NCBI GenBank assembly: GCA_038277395.1
Contig: CM076189.1
Location: forward strand, 85,921,421-85,985,420
Source: Dryocosmus kuriphilus
Taxonomy: Eukaryota > Arthropoda > Insecta > Hymenoptera > Cynipidae
Length of the DNA: 64,000 nt
Direction of reading: 5' to 3'
Shown here: one piece after another, positions 44,365 through 55,125 of the stretch
How positions within the stretch are numbered: position 1 is the first letter of the stretch
How the letters are laid out: each line of letters begins with the position of its first letter
Translations under genes and position numbers: made by a program
Notes under the pieces: model-generated
What the model saw: only the letters and a program-made list of their open reading frames with translations
Databases searched by the model: none
Told to the model about the DNA's origin: nothing

Positions 44365-44736
44365 GTGTTGCCAAGTTTCAGGGAGAGTGATCAAGTTTGT
44401 GTTGTTAACACCCTAGAAGTTTACTTGGCAATAACAAAGAGCATTCGTCTGCAAGGTTGTGACACACTATTCATCGCTCTTAAACAGCCTCACGCAGGGG
44501 TAGGGTCACAGACTATAGGCCGCTTGCTCAAAGAAACGGTACAAGGGTACAGAATCACAGCTTTTTCTGCACATAGTACTCGCCATACTTCAACGTCTAT
44601 GGCAGCCGCGAAGGGAGTCCCCGTGGACAAAATAAGGAAGGCTGCGGGTTGGCTTGGCGAATCGCAAGTTTTCGCTCAGTTCTACAACCACCCTGTCGGT
44701 CTCCCTGACCACTTCGCCTCGTCGGTGCTATCTTGA
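44365..44736 (+). pseudogene. DIRS tyrosine recombinase (C-terminal part)
   Basis: A 123-codon open frame reads VVNTLEVYLAITKSIRLQG, LFIALKQPHAGVGSQTIGRL, AFSAHSTRHTSTSMAAAKG, IRKAAGWLGESQVFAQFYN. It shows the His-x-x-Arg box (HSTR) and the catalytic Tyr in FAQFYNHPV, in the arrangement of phage-integrase-fold recombinases of DIRS elements. The N-terminal part with the first Arg is upstream (from about 44140) in a broken frame. Confidence 0.87.
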
Positions 44737-44845
44737 TTTATGTTTCCAACTTTATCCTTCAAGAAATACATAGGCTCTAAAGAAAGCTTAGTTTATTTTT
44801 GTTTTTGCTCTTACGTCCGAATTGCACTCTAAACATCTAAATTAT

Positions 44846-45195
44846 AAATATCATCCGGACGAGACCGAAAGCATAATTTATAAATAAAGCGAACTTACCT
44901 AAGTGAAGTTCGATTATATGTAATTATGTCGATGGTCTCGTCTGGATGAGACCCCTCCGAACAACGATATAGGCCTACCCAGGAGGTGTTTGAGCAATTT
45001 GGCAGGCTCTAAAATATGAACATTTGGGCGCGCGAGTGGCGCTGCCAGTAGCGGAGAGCGCGAGATGAGTTTTTCAAATCTCTAAAATTACTGTTGGGCA
45101 CGTACGCGGAAGTGCGACAACATTATCCGGACGAGACCAACGGCATAAATATAATCGAACATCGCTTGGGTAAGTTCGCTTAATTTATAAATCCT
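44846..45195. repeat. Inverted repeat around the DIRS right end
   Basis: 44846-44960 and 45120-45195 are reverse complements (CATCCGGACGAGACC, then GTAAGTTCGCTT and TTATAAAT blocks), with the right terminal repeat lying between. In addition 44850-44960 is itself a hairpin with GACGAGACCGA...TCGATGGTCTCGTC arms. DIRS elements carry internal complementary regions used in replication; this arrangement could be one, duplicated outside the end. Confidence 0.6.
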
Positions 45196-47016
45196 TCATC
45201 TAAAGAAGATGAATTCTCAAAGCAAAACATTAGAATTCACTTGACCCAAAAAAATTTTCAGCAAAAAGGTTTACGTTTCAAACAAAGTATTTGAATTTTC
45301 CATAAGTACTTCACCACAGTCTACAAAGTTTCTTTTATAATAAACATTTATCACATGGAGTATTTATTTCGGTGACTTATGAAGAATTCATAAGAATTTT
45401 TTACAATTTAGTTGGCATTTTTAAACAAAAAAAATAATAATTTTCGGCCAAAACTGTAAACATTAAATTTTCAAGGATTTTTTTTTTTTGTGAATTCATT
45501 CTTTTCTATTGAAAATTCAAAAATGTTATTGAAAATTCATCACGTTTGGTTAAAAATTAAGGTGTTATATTTTTGGAAGAAAATGATTTTTTTTGTTTGA
45601 ACGTTCAACTAATTAGTTAAACATTTGTCTTTTTCAGTTCAAGATTAAACTATTTCGTTCAATATTAATTGGCTCTTGTTGCAAATATAACTATTTTTGA
45701 TTGGAAATTTATTTATTATTTTAAATGTTATTTTTTTGTGGAGAATTCAAATATATTGATTGAAAGTTAATTTTTTTGGTCAAAATTTGTCTTTCTAGGT
45801 TTTGAATATGATTGTTTTGTTGCAAATTATTTCTTTTCGGGTCACAATACAACTAATCTTTGCTGAAAACTGTTTTTTTGGATAAAGTCATTTTAACATT
45901 TCTTTCTGAGAATTCATCTTTTTTAGTTGAAAGATCTACTATTTTGTGGAAAATTGATCTTTTCTTAGTTAAAAGTTAGCTTGAATTAGTTCTAAGAACA
46001 CTTGAAAATTTTTTTTTTTTGGATATATAGCTGCTTTTTAATTAAGACTTCTTTTCGTTGATATTTTAACTTTTTGTATTAAAAATTCAGATACTTTGCT
46101 TCAAATTTCAACTATTTTATTTTTTATGAAAAGGTCGGAAATTCAATATTTTTGTTGCCAATTCGTCTTTCTAGTTTTTTCTTTCAGTTTTGATTCAATT
46201 AATTTTGTTTGAAAATTAACTCCGTTTTTGAATATTTTACTATAACTTGTTTGGTTAACGATTTAATCATTTATATCAAAAATTAAATATCTCGACTTAA
46301 AATCTTAAAAACTTAAAGAGTTTGAAATTGAAATAACTATTTTTGAAACTTGAACAAAAACTGTATTTGACATTTCAGGTTCCCTAGAGGTGTGTGCTTC
46401 TTCAAAAATTTTATTTTTAAGGACAATATGTAATTGCTACTAATGTATTCTTTTTGCTGTTGTTTGAAACGGTTGTTTATAACAATAACAATTGTTCAGT
46501 TTTCAGAATAACTCTTTACTGACTTCGTCAATGGTTGAAATATTGCACTTTCAGCAAAATGATCCAACAATTATAAAAAAAAAATGGTTTTATTTTCAAG
46601 TATTCGAAGCTAAGGTAAACGTACCAGTTTCTGGATACGTAAGATGTGCAGGAATGAGAGATCGGGAATAAAATGAATTCTATGCGTGTGTGAGATGTAA
46701 AATCAATTTGCATGTGATACGCGTTCATTGAAGTTGTGCAAAATACTTTAATATGCTGCTTTGGAGGCTTTTATTATTTAATATGAACTTTTCTCTCAAG
46801 CAGTGTCGTTCCATCAGCTTGCGAACACTAGATTTTTTCAGCACCAGTTTGTGAATAATGAATGGACCATTTTGTGGACCCTCAATTTTATTTCGAATTA
46901 CTTTGTTGACCACGATTCTTATAAACTTGCATGATGTTTTAATGGAAACAATTACTTCATTATTAGTAAGTTTATCCTTTTTTAATAAACTATTGTCTTA
47001 TAATAAATTTTAGGAG
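45196..47016. repeat. AT-rich degenerate 'GAAAATTCAACTATTT' repeat field
   Basis: More than 1.8 kb of diverged short words such as TTGAAAATTC, AACTATTTTG and TTAAAAATT in both orientations, without coding sense. A T run lies at 45479-45490. Similar fields occur at 34500-34850 and 58270-59100. Confidence 0.75.
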
Positions 47017-48337
47017 TACGAGGTGTGATCAAAAGGTAAGGAGACTTTTTGAATTTCACGGCATGCATACAGTCGATATTCGTTTTCCTTTTTTCTTATG
47101 TTGGTACACTCATCGCAAACATATCTGCACATTTTCTGCTATATAGCATTCTTTTTTTGCTTGTGAGAGGCATAAAGGTTAGAAGTGTTTCGCGTGCTCG
47201 GCGATTTTCTGCTGTCGAAAAAAAGTGGATCAAAGAATTTGCATTCAATGTTGTTACAAATGGAACTACGTGCTCCAAACCACTTGAAATGTTGACAGTG
47301 GCGTACGGTGAGTGTACTCTGAGTAAAAAAAATGTTTCTAAGTGGTACAAGCTCTTTCGGGGAGGCCGAGAAGATGTTAATGACGAAGCTCGCCCTGAAC
47401 GTGCCAGCACATCAACAACTGATGAAAACGTTGAAGAATTGAAGAAAATAGTGTTGTAGGATCGTCGAATTACCATTAGAGAAGCTGCTGATGATGTCGG
47501 CATCTCGTTTGGCTCGTGCCAAGCATTTTAGTGGACATTTTGGGCATGAGACGTGTGTCAGCGAAGTTTGTTCCGAAATTGCTAAATTTTTACCAAAAGA
47601 ACCGTCGCGTGAGCATCGCTCAGGATCTGTTGAATGACGTCTGCGGCGACCCAGACATACTGAAAAGGTTCATAACAGGTGGCGAAACATGGGCGTATGC
47701 TTATGACGTTGAAACTATAGCTCAATCGTCCCAGTGGAAGCATTCTGTATCACCAAGGCCAAAAAAAGCACGCCTAGTTCGATCAAATGTCAAGGTTTTG
47801 CTTACAGTTCTCTTCGATTATCATGGCGTAGTGCATCAGGAGTTTTTATGACAAGGTCGTACAGTTAATAAAGAGTATTAACTTAAAGTTATACGCCGTT
47901 TGCGTAAAACAGTACGAAAAAAACGTCCGGAATTGTGGAAAAAACTGTCATGGTCATTGCAGCACGATAATGCGCCAGCTCACATGTCGTTGCTTGTTCG
48001 TAATTTATTGGCCAATAACAACCTCATAATCATGCCTCGGCGACCGTATTCACCAGATTTGGCTCCCTGCGACTTTTTCCTGTTTCCAAAACTGAAGAGA
48101 CCCATGAAAGGACGGCGTTTTGCGACGATTGAGGAAATAAAGACCTTATCGATGAAAGAGCTGATGGCTATAGCAAAAATTGCTTATCAGAAATGCTCTG
48201 AGGATTGGAAAAAGCGCTGGCACAAATATATTATAGTATATCCGAGGGGGATTACTTTGAAGGGGACAAAATCAATATTGATGAATAAATTAATATTTTA
48301 TGATAAAAAAAAGTCACCTTTTTGATCACACCTAGTA
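47017..48337 (+). mobile_element. Mariner transposon, TA-flanked
   Basis: The element spans 47019-48335 (1317 bp). Inverted ends CGAGGTGTGATCAAAAGGTA and CTAGGTGTGATCAAAAAGGT lie within TA duplications (47017-47018 and 48336-48337). It is the full-length relative of the deleted fragment at 7178-7632. Confidence 0.9.
47160..48300 (+). pseudogene. Mariner transposase, DD34D lineage, broken
   Basis: Plus-strand frames 47049-47459, 47516-47851 and 47900-48325 together cover the protein. There are an N-terminal DNA-binding part (FSAVEKKWIKEFAFNVVTNG, NVSKWYKLFRGGREDVNDEA), a linker (RITIREAADDVGISFGSCQ) and a catalytic domain. The first Asp of GDETW has become Gly (TGGETWAYAYDVETIAQSSQ); the second is in LQHDNAPAH and the third in YSPDLAPCDFFLFPKLK. 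Stops at 47457, about 47528 and 47849 and small shifts make it inactive. Confidence 0.85.
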
Positions 48338-49498
48338 TATCAAATTTTTCTGTTTTAGATGGTGCTAGATTTTTATGAAAAGCGACAAGTTTTTCGAATG
48401 AAAAGTCGTTAGCACTTTAGAAATATTTTTAAAGAACTACTATAATCTGTATTTTTGTAAATATTTATTAATAAATTCCAAGATTGTAAGACGAAACGTT
48501 TTGCTTATAAGGACACAAAGTTTTTCTAAGTTTAATGAAAATTCCTTCATGATAAGGTAAGGCAAATTCATTTGCTGAATAAATAATAATTTACCGGAGA
48601 AACATAAATACCGAGATAAAACACTTCATAATTGATTTTTTCATATGTTCGTCTACAAACAGGCACAATAACGTATTTTCTGTACCAAATTGTGGAATGC
48701 TGTATTTATCAATAGATTATAAGAAACTAAGACATCTCAGCGACGCTCGTGTAAAATATAAACATACTGGATTTATTATAACCTCTCTTCACTAACCTAC
48801 CTTGATTTTAGTGCGTTTTCCATAAACAAACATAAGTCTATTGTAAAAACAGTTTTCACTTACATAAGATGGAGGTGATTTCATTGCTACACGTGACACT
48901 CTCATAAAGAACGGCAGTTTATTTATAAAATGTTCAAATCTAACAACACAACTCATACCAATCTTGTTTCTTGTTATTCAAGGACAACGTTTATAAAGAT
49001 TAAAGTAAGGTCTTTTATCATTTGACGTTCTAATGAAGAAAAATTTGAACAAGTATTTGCAAAACACGTTCGTGTTCACAAACTGGTACGTTACCCTTAG
49101 TTTTCAACAGAATAGTTTAATTTCTGAACCATAATACCAGCTAATAATAAGATGGTAGATTTCTTAGGCAAGAAGGATGTGAATTCTTACTTACTTCTTA
49201 TTCAATGAATTTTATGTGGGCTAAGCCATTCTTGTGATTATAATAACTTTTATTTTATAGCGAATTTTCCAACTTTCCTTTAAAAAAACAGCCAAACTTT
49301 ATCTTTAATTTTTGAACCTCAGATATTCAGTTTCGTGAAAAAGTGTGTGAAAAGTCACACTGTGACGTAAAATAAATGACAAGAATTTCCAACAAAACAC
49401 ATATTTTTAAATTAGTGTAGCTTTTATTAACTGGTACATAACTTCAATTACTTTCGTTTAAAAATCTCTTTAATATGAAATCCCTCTGCTTCTTACAG
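48338..49498. other. Gene-free stretch upstream of exon 49499
   Basis: No repeat copy or coding region is recognised. Slightly less monotonous than the AT-rich repeat fields. It ends in a clear splice acceptor (CTCTGCTTCTTACAG, 49484-49498). In the split-gene model it is the last part of intron 1. Confidence 0.5.
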
Positions 49499-49579
49499 AA
49501 TCAGTTGCCCGACAGCTGTACGGACAGAGAGGAGAAGTACTAGACTATTTGTTAACCCCAGATGGATGTGTAATCTCAC
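49499..49579 (+). CDS. Phase-1 exon of candidate secreted protein (81 nt)
   Basis: A strong acceptor (TGCTTCTTACAG) is followed by 27 codons' worth of open frame in phase 1: SVARQLYGQRGEVLDYLL then TPDGCVIS. The donor at 49580 (GTAATT) leaves phase 1. If this donor is not used, the frame runs two more codons to TAA at 49585-49587, so it could also be a terminal exon. One Cys. Both the entry phase and the GT/AG borders match the signal exons upstream. Confidence 0.5.
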
Positions 49580-49587
49580 GTAATTAA

Positions 49588-50055
49588 AAAATTTATTAAA
49601 TACAATCTAAAATAGGAAGTAGAGAATTCTGCGTAAAAACTTTTCTTATTATAATGAATTTATTATTTAATACATTTCTTATGATTTTTCCATGATATAG
49701 AAAAGTCGTTATATAAAAATCAGTATAGAAATAAATAATGTTAAGAAACTGAAAGAAATGTAGCAAAAGATAGAGAAACTACAGAAAAATAATTTATTTA
49801 TTCATTTAAGTGATTGTTGTGTTCTAGCCAGTTGAATTAATTATTATTAACCAATATTTATTTAGCTAATGAAAATCAGTTGACTCGTTTCGGTGATCCT
49901 ATTCCTGATGTATTTACAGGCCTGAAGGTCCAGGTCTAAGGGAAGTTATAATTCCTTGAATTTGAATAATCCGTCTCTGCTACACAAAAATATTATAATA
50001 GTTAGATACAATTTTTTTTATAATTATGCCCTGCTTGTTGAATTTGAATCAGATA
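49588..50055. other. AT-rich intron-like stretch
   Basis: No gene. An acceptor-like site at about 49919 (ATGTATTTACAG) is followed by only a few open codons, so it was not called as an exon. Confidence 0.5.
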
Positions 50056-50445
50056 TTATTAATGATCGTAGGGGGTAAATAATATCTTATGCTGATGAAT
50101 TTTTGATTCAGCAACGTTTTGGTAGGTAGGGATTTGCCAACCTCTAAAGGCTAAAGTTTTACTTAAAAAAAGAATTAAGCACATTCACAAAGAAAAATTA
50201 AGAAGACATTATGTAAATAACAAAGTAATCATGAACTACAAATTTTGAAGATATAAGCAGTGTTAAAGAACAAACATTCGTATAAATTTTGATTAAATAA
50301 AGACATTGATACGATTCACTGAATCAAATAAGAATTTTAAGATTTTAGATCACATGTTCACAACGAGGTACAAGCGATACTTAGCGGGCGATGATATCAA
50401 ACTTTTCGTCGTACGCAAATATGGACTATCGCACAAAAATATTAT
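50056..50445 (-). repeat. 390-bp inverted repeat, left copy (Penelope-like termini?)
   Basis: Reverse complement of about 54235-54640 with moderate divergence, including GTTTGATATCATCGCCCGCT, AAAAATATTATC... and GAGGTTGGCAAAT...AACGTTGCT blocks. The last block resembles terminal sequences of Penelope-like elements that carry a hammerhead ribozyme core, but in this copy the core is disrupted (CTTTAGA for CTGANGA). A non-LTR element lies between the two copies. Confidence 0.55.
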
Positions 50446-53400
50446 CACACATACATACATTATTACAAATTAGTAAAGGGCATGAAAGCAGACAACGGAA
50501 CAGGAAAGAAGGAGGTTAGGAAGCTGATGAAAGACATTGGAGTACAAGCAAGGCTGGAAGAGGTAAAAAGATTAGGGAGAAGGGAATTGGCAGAAAGTTT
50601 ATTGTTAGTGACACTAGAAAGCGAGGAGCAAAAGTATAAGGTAACAGGTAAGAAAAAGGTGTTGAAAGGAAGAAAAGAGAGAATAGAAGAAGACTTGAAG
50701 TGAATTGAGAGAAAGAGAAGGTGGATGACATAGCGCAGGGCATAGACAGGGATAAACAAAGGAAGTAGAGTAAGGATAGGTAAACATAGGATGTGGGTAA
50801 ATGTTTAGTTTCGGATATGGGACCAGAAAGTAGAAATGTTGAGGGAAGGCAAAAAAAGGACAGAGACAGGTAGAAGATAAGGTGAAAATAGTGAGCACAT
50901 AGGGTTTGTGGGGGGGATTACACACAGCAAAAGGAATGGGATGGAAGGATTGAATTAGGAAATAGCAAAGAGAGAGAAGCGAAGGTAGCATTTTTGAATG
51001 TGTCAGGATGAAAGAACAAGGATGCAGGAATCTGGGATGAAGTGCAAAAGTGGGAGGTAGTAACGATGAATGAAACATGGATGGCTAAGCAGGAGTGGAC
51101 GGATCGGAAAAGCTGGGTACCGAAATCATATGTGTGGCAGATGCAAGAAGCTAGGAGTGCAATGAGATAAGATGATGGAAAGGGCAAGCGGACGGAGGGT
51201 TGGTGTTATTAGGAGGTAATCTGAATGAATGGACCGGTGGAAGAGTGTGTGAGTTATGGGATGAAGGAAGCGAGGTATTTATAAGAAACTCAAAGCTCAG
51301 GTAGACGGACCGAGAGGGAAGAACACTTCTAGGCCTGATAGGAGAAGCCAAGTGATTCATTTGTAATGGCAATACAAGGAGGTTGAAGAGGGAGAGGTGA
51401 CGTCTACAGGTGAAGGGGACACGTTGGTAGATTACATTCTAGCTGAAGGAATAATCAAGAAGCTGATGGTTAGAATGGAAGTGGGGAATGAGATAGGATC
51501 CGGACACTTTCCGGTGACAGCCATGCTTAGAGGTAGATGCCCAAAGCGCGGCAGAAGGAGAACGGGAGAAAGTGGAGAAACAAGATTGAAAATGGGGATG
51601 TCCACACGGAAATTATGTGAAGGGTATTTAAACAAAATGGAAAACGAGGATTGTCGAGGATTAGAAGAGGAAGGAATAGATAAGGGGATAGAAAAACTTA
51701 AAGAGATGATTGACTAGATATGGGATGATGTAAGACCAATAAGCGAAGGGAAGAATGGTGAGAGAAGATGGTGAGATGAGGAGTGCAGAAAGAGTAAAGC
51801 AAATATTAAGGAATACATAAGAATATGGAGGAGTGGAAAGATGGAGAAAGTAGACTGCAAGAGCAGGAAAAGAGTGCAAGAGAAAACGTTGAGCGAAAAG
51901 AAGCAAAAGTAGAAAGAAGGGTACGTGAAAGAGGATGAGAAAGCAATAGAGGAAGGGAGTGAGTGGGAAGTGATAAATTGGAAAGAGAAGGACGTAAGGG
52001 TATAAACGAAGGAATAAGGATGAAAGAATGGACAAAATACTTTAAGGGATTACTAGAAAGTGTAGGGATTAGGGTGCGGGGTGAAGGGAGGAAAGATGTT
52101 GCAGAGGACGACGAAAGAGAAAATGAGATTAGTAGGGAGGAGAAAAATCAAGCAATCTCTAGGTTAAGAAGAAACAAGGCAACAGAGAAGGGTGGCAGTG
52201 AAAGCGAAGCACTGAAATATGGTGGGCAGAGGGTGAGAGTAGAGATGTGTATAATTTTTAATAATGTATGGAAAGGAGAGGAATGGCCGGAGAAATGTAT
52301 ATCTTGTTTGGTAGTACCACTTATTATAAAGGAGAGGGGAAAAAGTTGCAGGGCTATAGAGGTATCACACTTCTGACAGTGGGCTACAATGTTTACGCAG
52401 AAGTGCTCAGGACAGATTGGAAAGACAAGCGGAAAAGAGAGGGTGCATACCGCAAAACCAAACAGGTATCAGGAAAGGGATGGGGACAATAGATAACATT
52501 TATGTGCTCAACTGCTTATTCAACAGGAACTTGGGTCAGAAGAAAGCAAAAGTGGTCGCACGTTTTGTGAATTGAAAGGAAGATATTTGTAGAAAGCACG
52601 ATGAGACTGAGAATCGGGAAACAGAAACGAGAAGAATTTTGGACGGGAAGGCGTCTGAGGCAGGGATGTCTCCTGAGACCACTACTGTTTTCTATACTAC
52701 TGACAGACTTAGAGTAGAAATTGGCTAGAAAAGGTAAGGGGGGTACGAAGCTGGGAAATGGGAAGGTATATTCGCTAGCATATGCGGATTATATAGCGTT
52801 AGTAGCGTACGATTAAGGAGGGATGAGTTTACTGATGAGAGTATTTGAAGAGGTGGTGCTAGGGAAAGGTCTAGCAGTGGATGTCGATAAAACTAAGATG
52901 ATGTGTTTCAGAAATAGAAAGAGTAGAATAGAATATGAATGAAAGATGAATGGCTTAGTAGTGGAAATGATAGAACAATCTTGTTACCTAGGATTCTAGT
53001 CTGAAGCCGGAAGAGGAAACTATTTGCAGGTGAGAAAGAGATTGGAATGGGTGATTAAGGTTATGGGCCAAGTGTGTTGCATGTGGAAGAGAATATTCAA
53101 GGATGATTAGAAAATGAGAGTTTGGGTGTTCGATGTATTAGTGTGGTCAGTGATATGTTAAGTAAGGGAAGTATGCGAATGGAAGGAATATAAGAGAATG
53201 GAAAGCATGCATGAATGGTTTCTGAGATGGGTCTCGGGGGTGGGATGTAGCTGATTAGATTATATGTTGAAAGCAGATAGGCCGAGAAAAAATGGTTGTA
53301 AGGAAGCTAATAATGGCTTCGAATATTGAAGAAAAATTAAGAAGGGGAGGAGGAAGTAAGGTCGCGCCACCCTGTGCAAGGGTGATAGAAGACAAGGAGT

Positions 53401-54185
53401 GGAGGGGAACGTGGTATGGTCGAAATGGGAAGGAGAAAGGTACACAAGAAGGAGAGAATGGAGGGTGAATGTATGGAGTAGTGACGGGCCAGTAATAGAG
53501 GGCGATATCCTGGCAAGACAAGGAGAGGAAGCATGGAGAAGAATCTTGTTGTCAATACACAAAAGCTGATAGAGGATAGTAAAGAGGGAAGGACAGCCAG
53601 ATATTCGAAAAATCTAAGGAAGAAGTGTAAATGGAATAGAGTGGTAATATTTAGAATAGGAGAGTGTGCAACGGCGTGTAGGTACTGGATGAGCGAGGAG
53701 ATGCGTCTTTGTAGGGTACGTGGATATGAGTCGAAATCATGGATGCATGTGTTAGAGAGGTGTACAGGCGGTGAAGAAGAAGGGAAGAGAGTATAAGAGA
53801 GAGTGAAGGAGATTCTGAATGGGAGTGGACAGGGAGGTGGGTGGATGAAAAAGCCGGAGAAGTTGAGAGAAGGAGCAGGACACGCAAAATAGAGAAAAGC
53901 CAAAAAGGATCCCTTTAGAAGGAAAATAAGTCAGTGGAGTCAGTGCAGTCGCCGATTTATGTACATAAATAGGATGACAATGGCAAGAGGAAACGGAAGC
54001 ACAGGGTCTCGAACGGAAGCGCGTAGTGTTTAGGGATTAAGAAAAATTTTGTATATAATTTTACGGTAGAAAGAAGGAATTGTATGAACATATATCCGGC
54101 ATGCAGAATATATGGTTATGTAATGACTCTCAAACCCTTAAAAGGAAAAGAGTATAAATAAAAAATTGAAGTAAATTGAATTAAC
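50446..54185 (+). pseudogene. Second type of non-LTR retrotransposon (purine-rich), heavily broken
   Basis: Plus-strand pieces in order: ORF1-like or N-terminal (50482-50703, MKADNGTGKKEVRKLMKDIG); endonuclease (about 51060-51560: MNETWMAKQEWTDRKSW, EGDTLVDYILAEGIIKKLMV, IGSGHFPVTAMLRG); reverse transcriptase (about 52130-52800: QAISRLRRNKATEKGGSESE, ALKYGG, FNNVWKGEEWPEK, YRGITLLTVGYNVYAEVL). The C-terminal zinc-knuckle-like LCRVRGYESKSWMHVLERC follows (53708-53765). At least ten stops or shifts. The mature strand is strikingly G/A rich. The 3' tail ends near 54181 with AATAAA. The family is common in Hymenoptera as far as I recall. The shadow frames on the minus strand are not genes. Confidence 0.82.
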
Positions 54186-54234
54186 ACGTAACACATTTAT
54201 ATGTACTTATTTATACTCTCATGAACGAGTACAA

Positions 54235-54640
54235 TAATATTTGTGTGAATTTGTCCATATTTGCGTATTGTAGGAAAAGTTTGATATCATCGCCCGCTCA
54301 GTATCGCTTGTACATCGTTGCGAGCATCTCATCTAAAACTTTAAAATTGTTATTGGATACATTGGCACTTATCAATGTCTTTGTATAATCAAATTTTTTA
54401 ATAATATTTATTCCATAACAATGCTTGTATCTTCCATCAACGAGGTGCGTTACAACTTTATTATTTACATACTGTTTCTTAAAATTTTCTTTGTGTTTGT
54501 GCTTAATTTTCTTCTTAAGTTAAAATTCTAGCCTGAAGAGGTTGGCAAATTCCTGGCCAAAGAAACGTTGCTACATCAAAATGCGTCAGCATTCAAATTT
54601 TATTTATCCCCTACGATCGATTGATAATAGCAACTTAAAA
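54235..54640 (+). repeat. 390-bp inverted repeat, right copy with hammerhead-like motif
   Basis: Mirror of 50056-50445. At 54533-54565 it contains CTGAAGA (fits CUGANGA), a potential stem TTGGC/GCCAA (54542-54546 with 54556-54560) and GAAA (54562-54565), the conserved parts of a hammerhead ribozyme core as found in the terminal repeats of Penelope-like elements. The junction of stem and core is imperfect (G-A next to the core), so activity is doubtful. Confidence 0.45.
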
Positions 54641-55044
54641 AAAGAACTGTTACGACTGAGATTTATCCTAAACAAAGCACATTCTCTAAAAAAGATCGAT
54701 AACCTCAAACACACCAGAATAGTTTAAAAAACTCAAAAATGTCAAAAAGCTTGAAAACTGAAAAACGTCACAAACCTCAATGACTTTAAAAGCCTCAAGA
54801 ACCTTAAAGACTTTAGAAACATAAAAAAAAAATCAGAAATTGAGTAAAACGTTGTTAAATAAAGAACAGCTCCGAAGAGGTTTGGACCAATCAAACTATA
54901 TACTTGAAAAAGCTTCTAGCAAAATTCAAACTAGAAGCAAAGATATATTTGAAAGCTCGTCAAAATCTTATGAACGCTACGGAAAGACAATTGGGATCAT
55001 TGAAAAAATTCCTTAATAAAATATGCCCATTTTTTTTCTTACAG
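54641..55044. other. AT-rich intron-like stretch before exon 55045
   Basis: AAAAACCTCAAAAA-type low complexity, with no coding sense apart from chance frames. Ends in a polypyrimidine tract and acceptor (TTTTTTTTCTTACAG, 55030-55044). Confidence 0.5.
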
Positions 55045-55125
55045 GCGGCCCTCTGCTTAGAAGATCAATGCGTCCAACGTTCTTATACGATGATAGGAGA
55101 AATCTTGTTTATTTCAACTGGGATA
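55045..55125 (+). CDS. Phase-1 exon of candidate secreted protein (81 nt)
   Basis: An excellent acceptor (eight T's then CTTACAG) starts 81 open nucleotides: GPLLRRSMRPTFLYDDRR then NLVYFNWD. They end at donor GTATGT (55126), phase 1 in and out. Same length and phase as 49499-49579, though the peptides are not obviously similar. Basic and aromatic residues dominate. A stop follows four codons after the donor, so the exon border matters for the frame. Confidence 0.5.

Larger units (their letters stand above)
40714..45118 (+). mobile_element. DIRS-like tyrosine-recombinase retrotransposon
   Basis: Inverted terminal repeats of about 100 bp (40714-40815 and 45017-45118) share GTCGC(G/A)CTTCCGCGTA, CCCAACAGTAATTTTAGA and GCAGCGCCACTCG(T/C)GCGCCCA. 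Inverted rather than direct ends, no integrase, and a tyrosine recombinase after the reverse transcriptase are the marks of DIRS elements. Order on the plus strand: gag-like (41428-42100), reverse transcriptase (42351-42660), RNase-H-like region (about 42870-43560), recombinase (44140-44736). Stops and a poly-G run at 42263 break the frames. Confidence 0.85.

Noticed and set aside
49914..49945. Acceptor-like TATTTACAG with a few open codons
   Set aside because: A stop follows within seven codons and no donor gives a phase-1 exon.
50463..53903. Long minus-strand frames rich in Ser, Phe and Pro opposite the second non-LTR element
   Set aside because: Shadows of the purine-rich plus strand; the plus strand carries recognisable endonuclease and reverse-transcriptase blocks in order.
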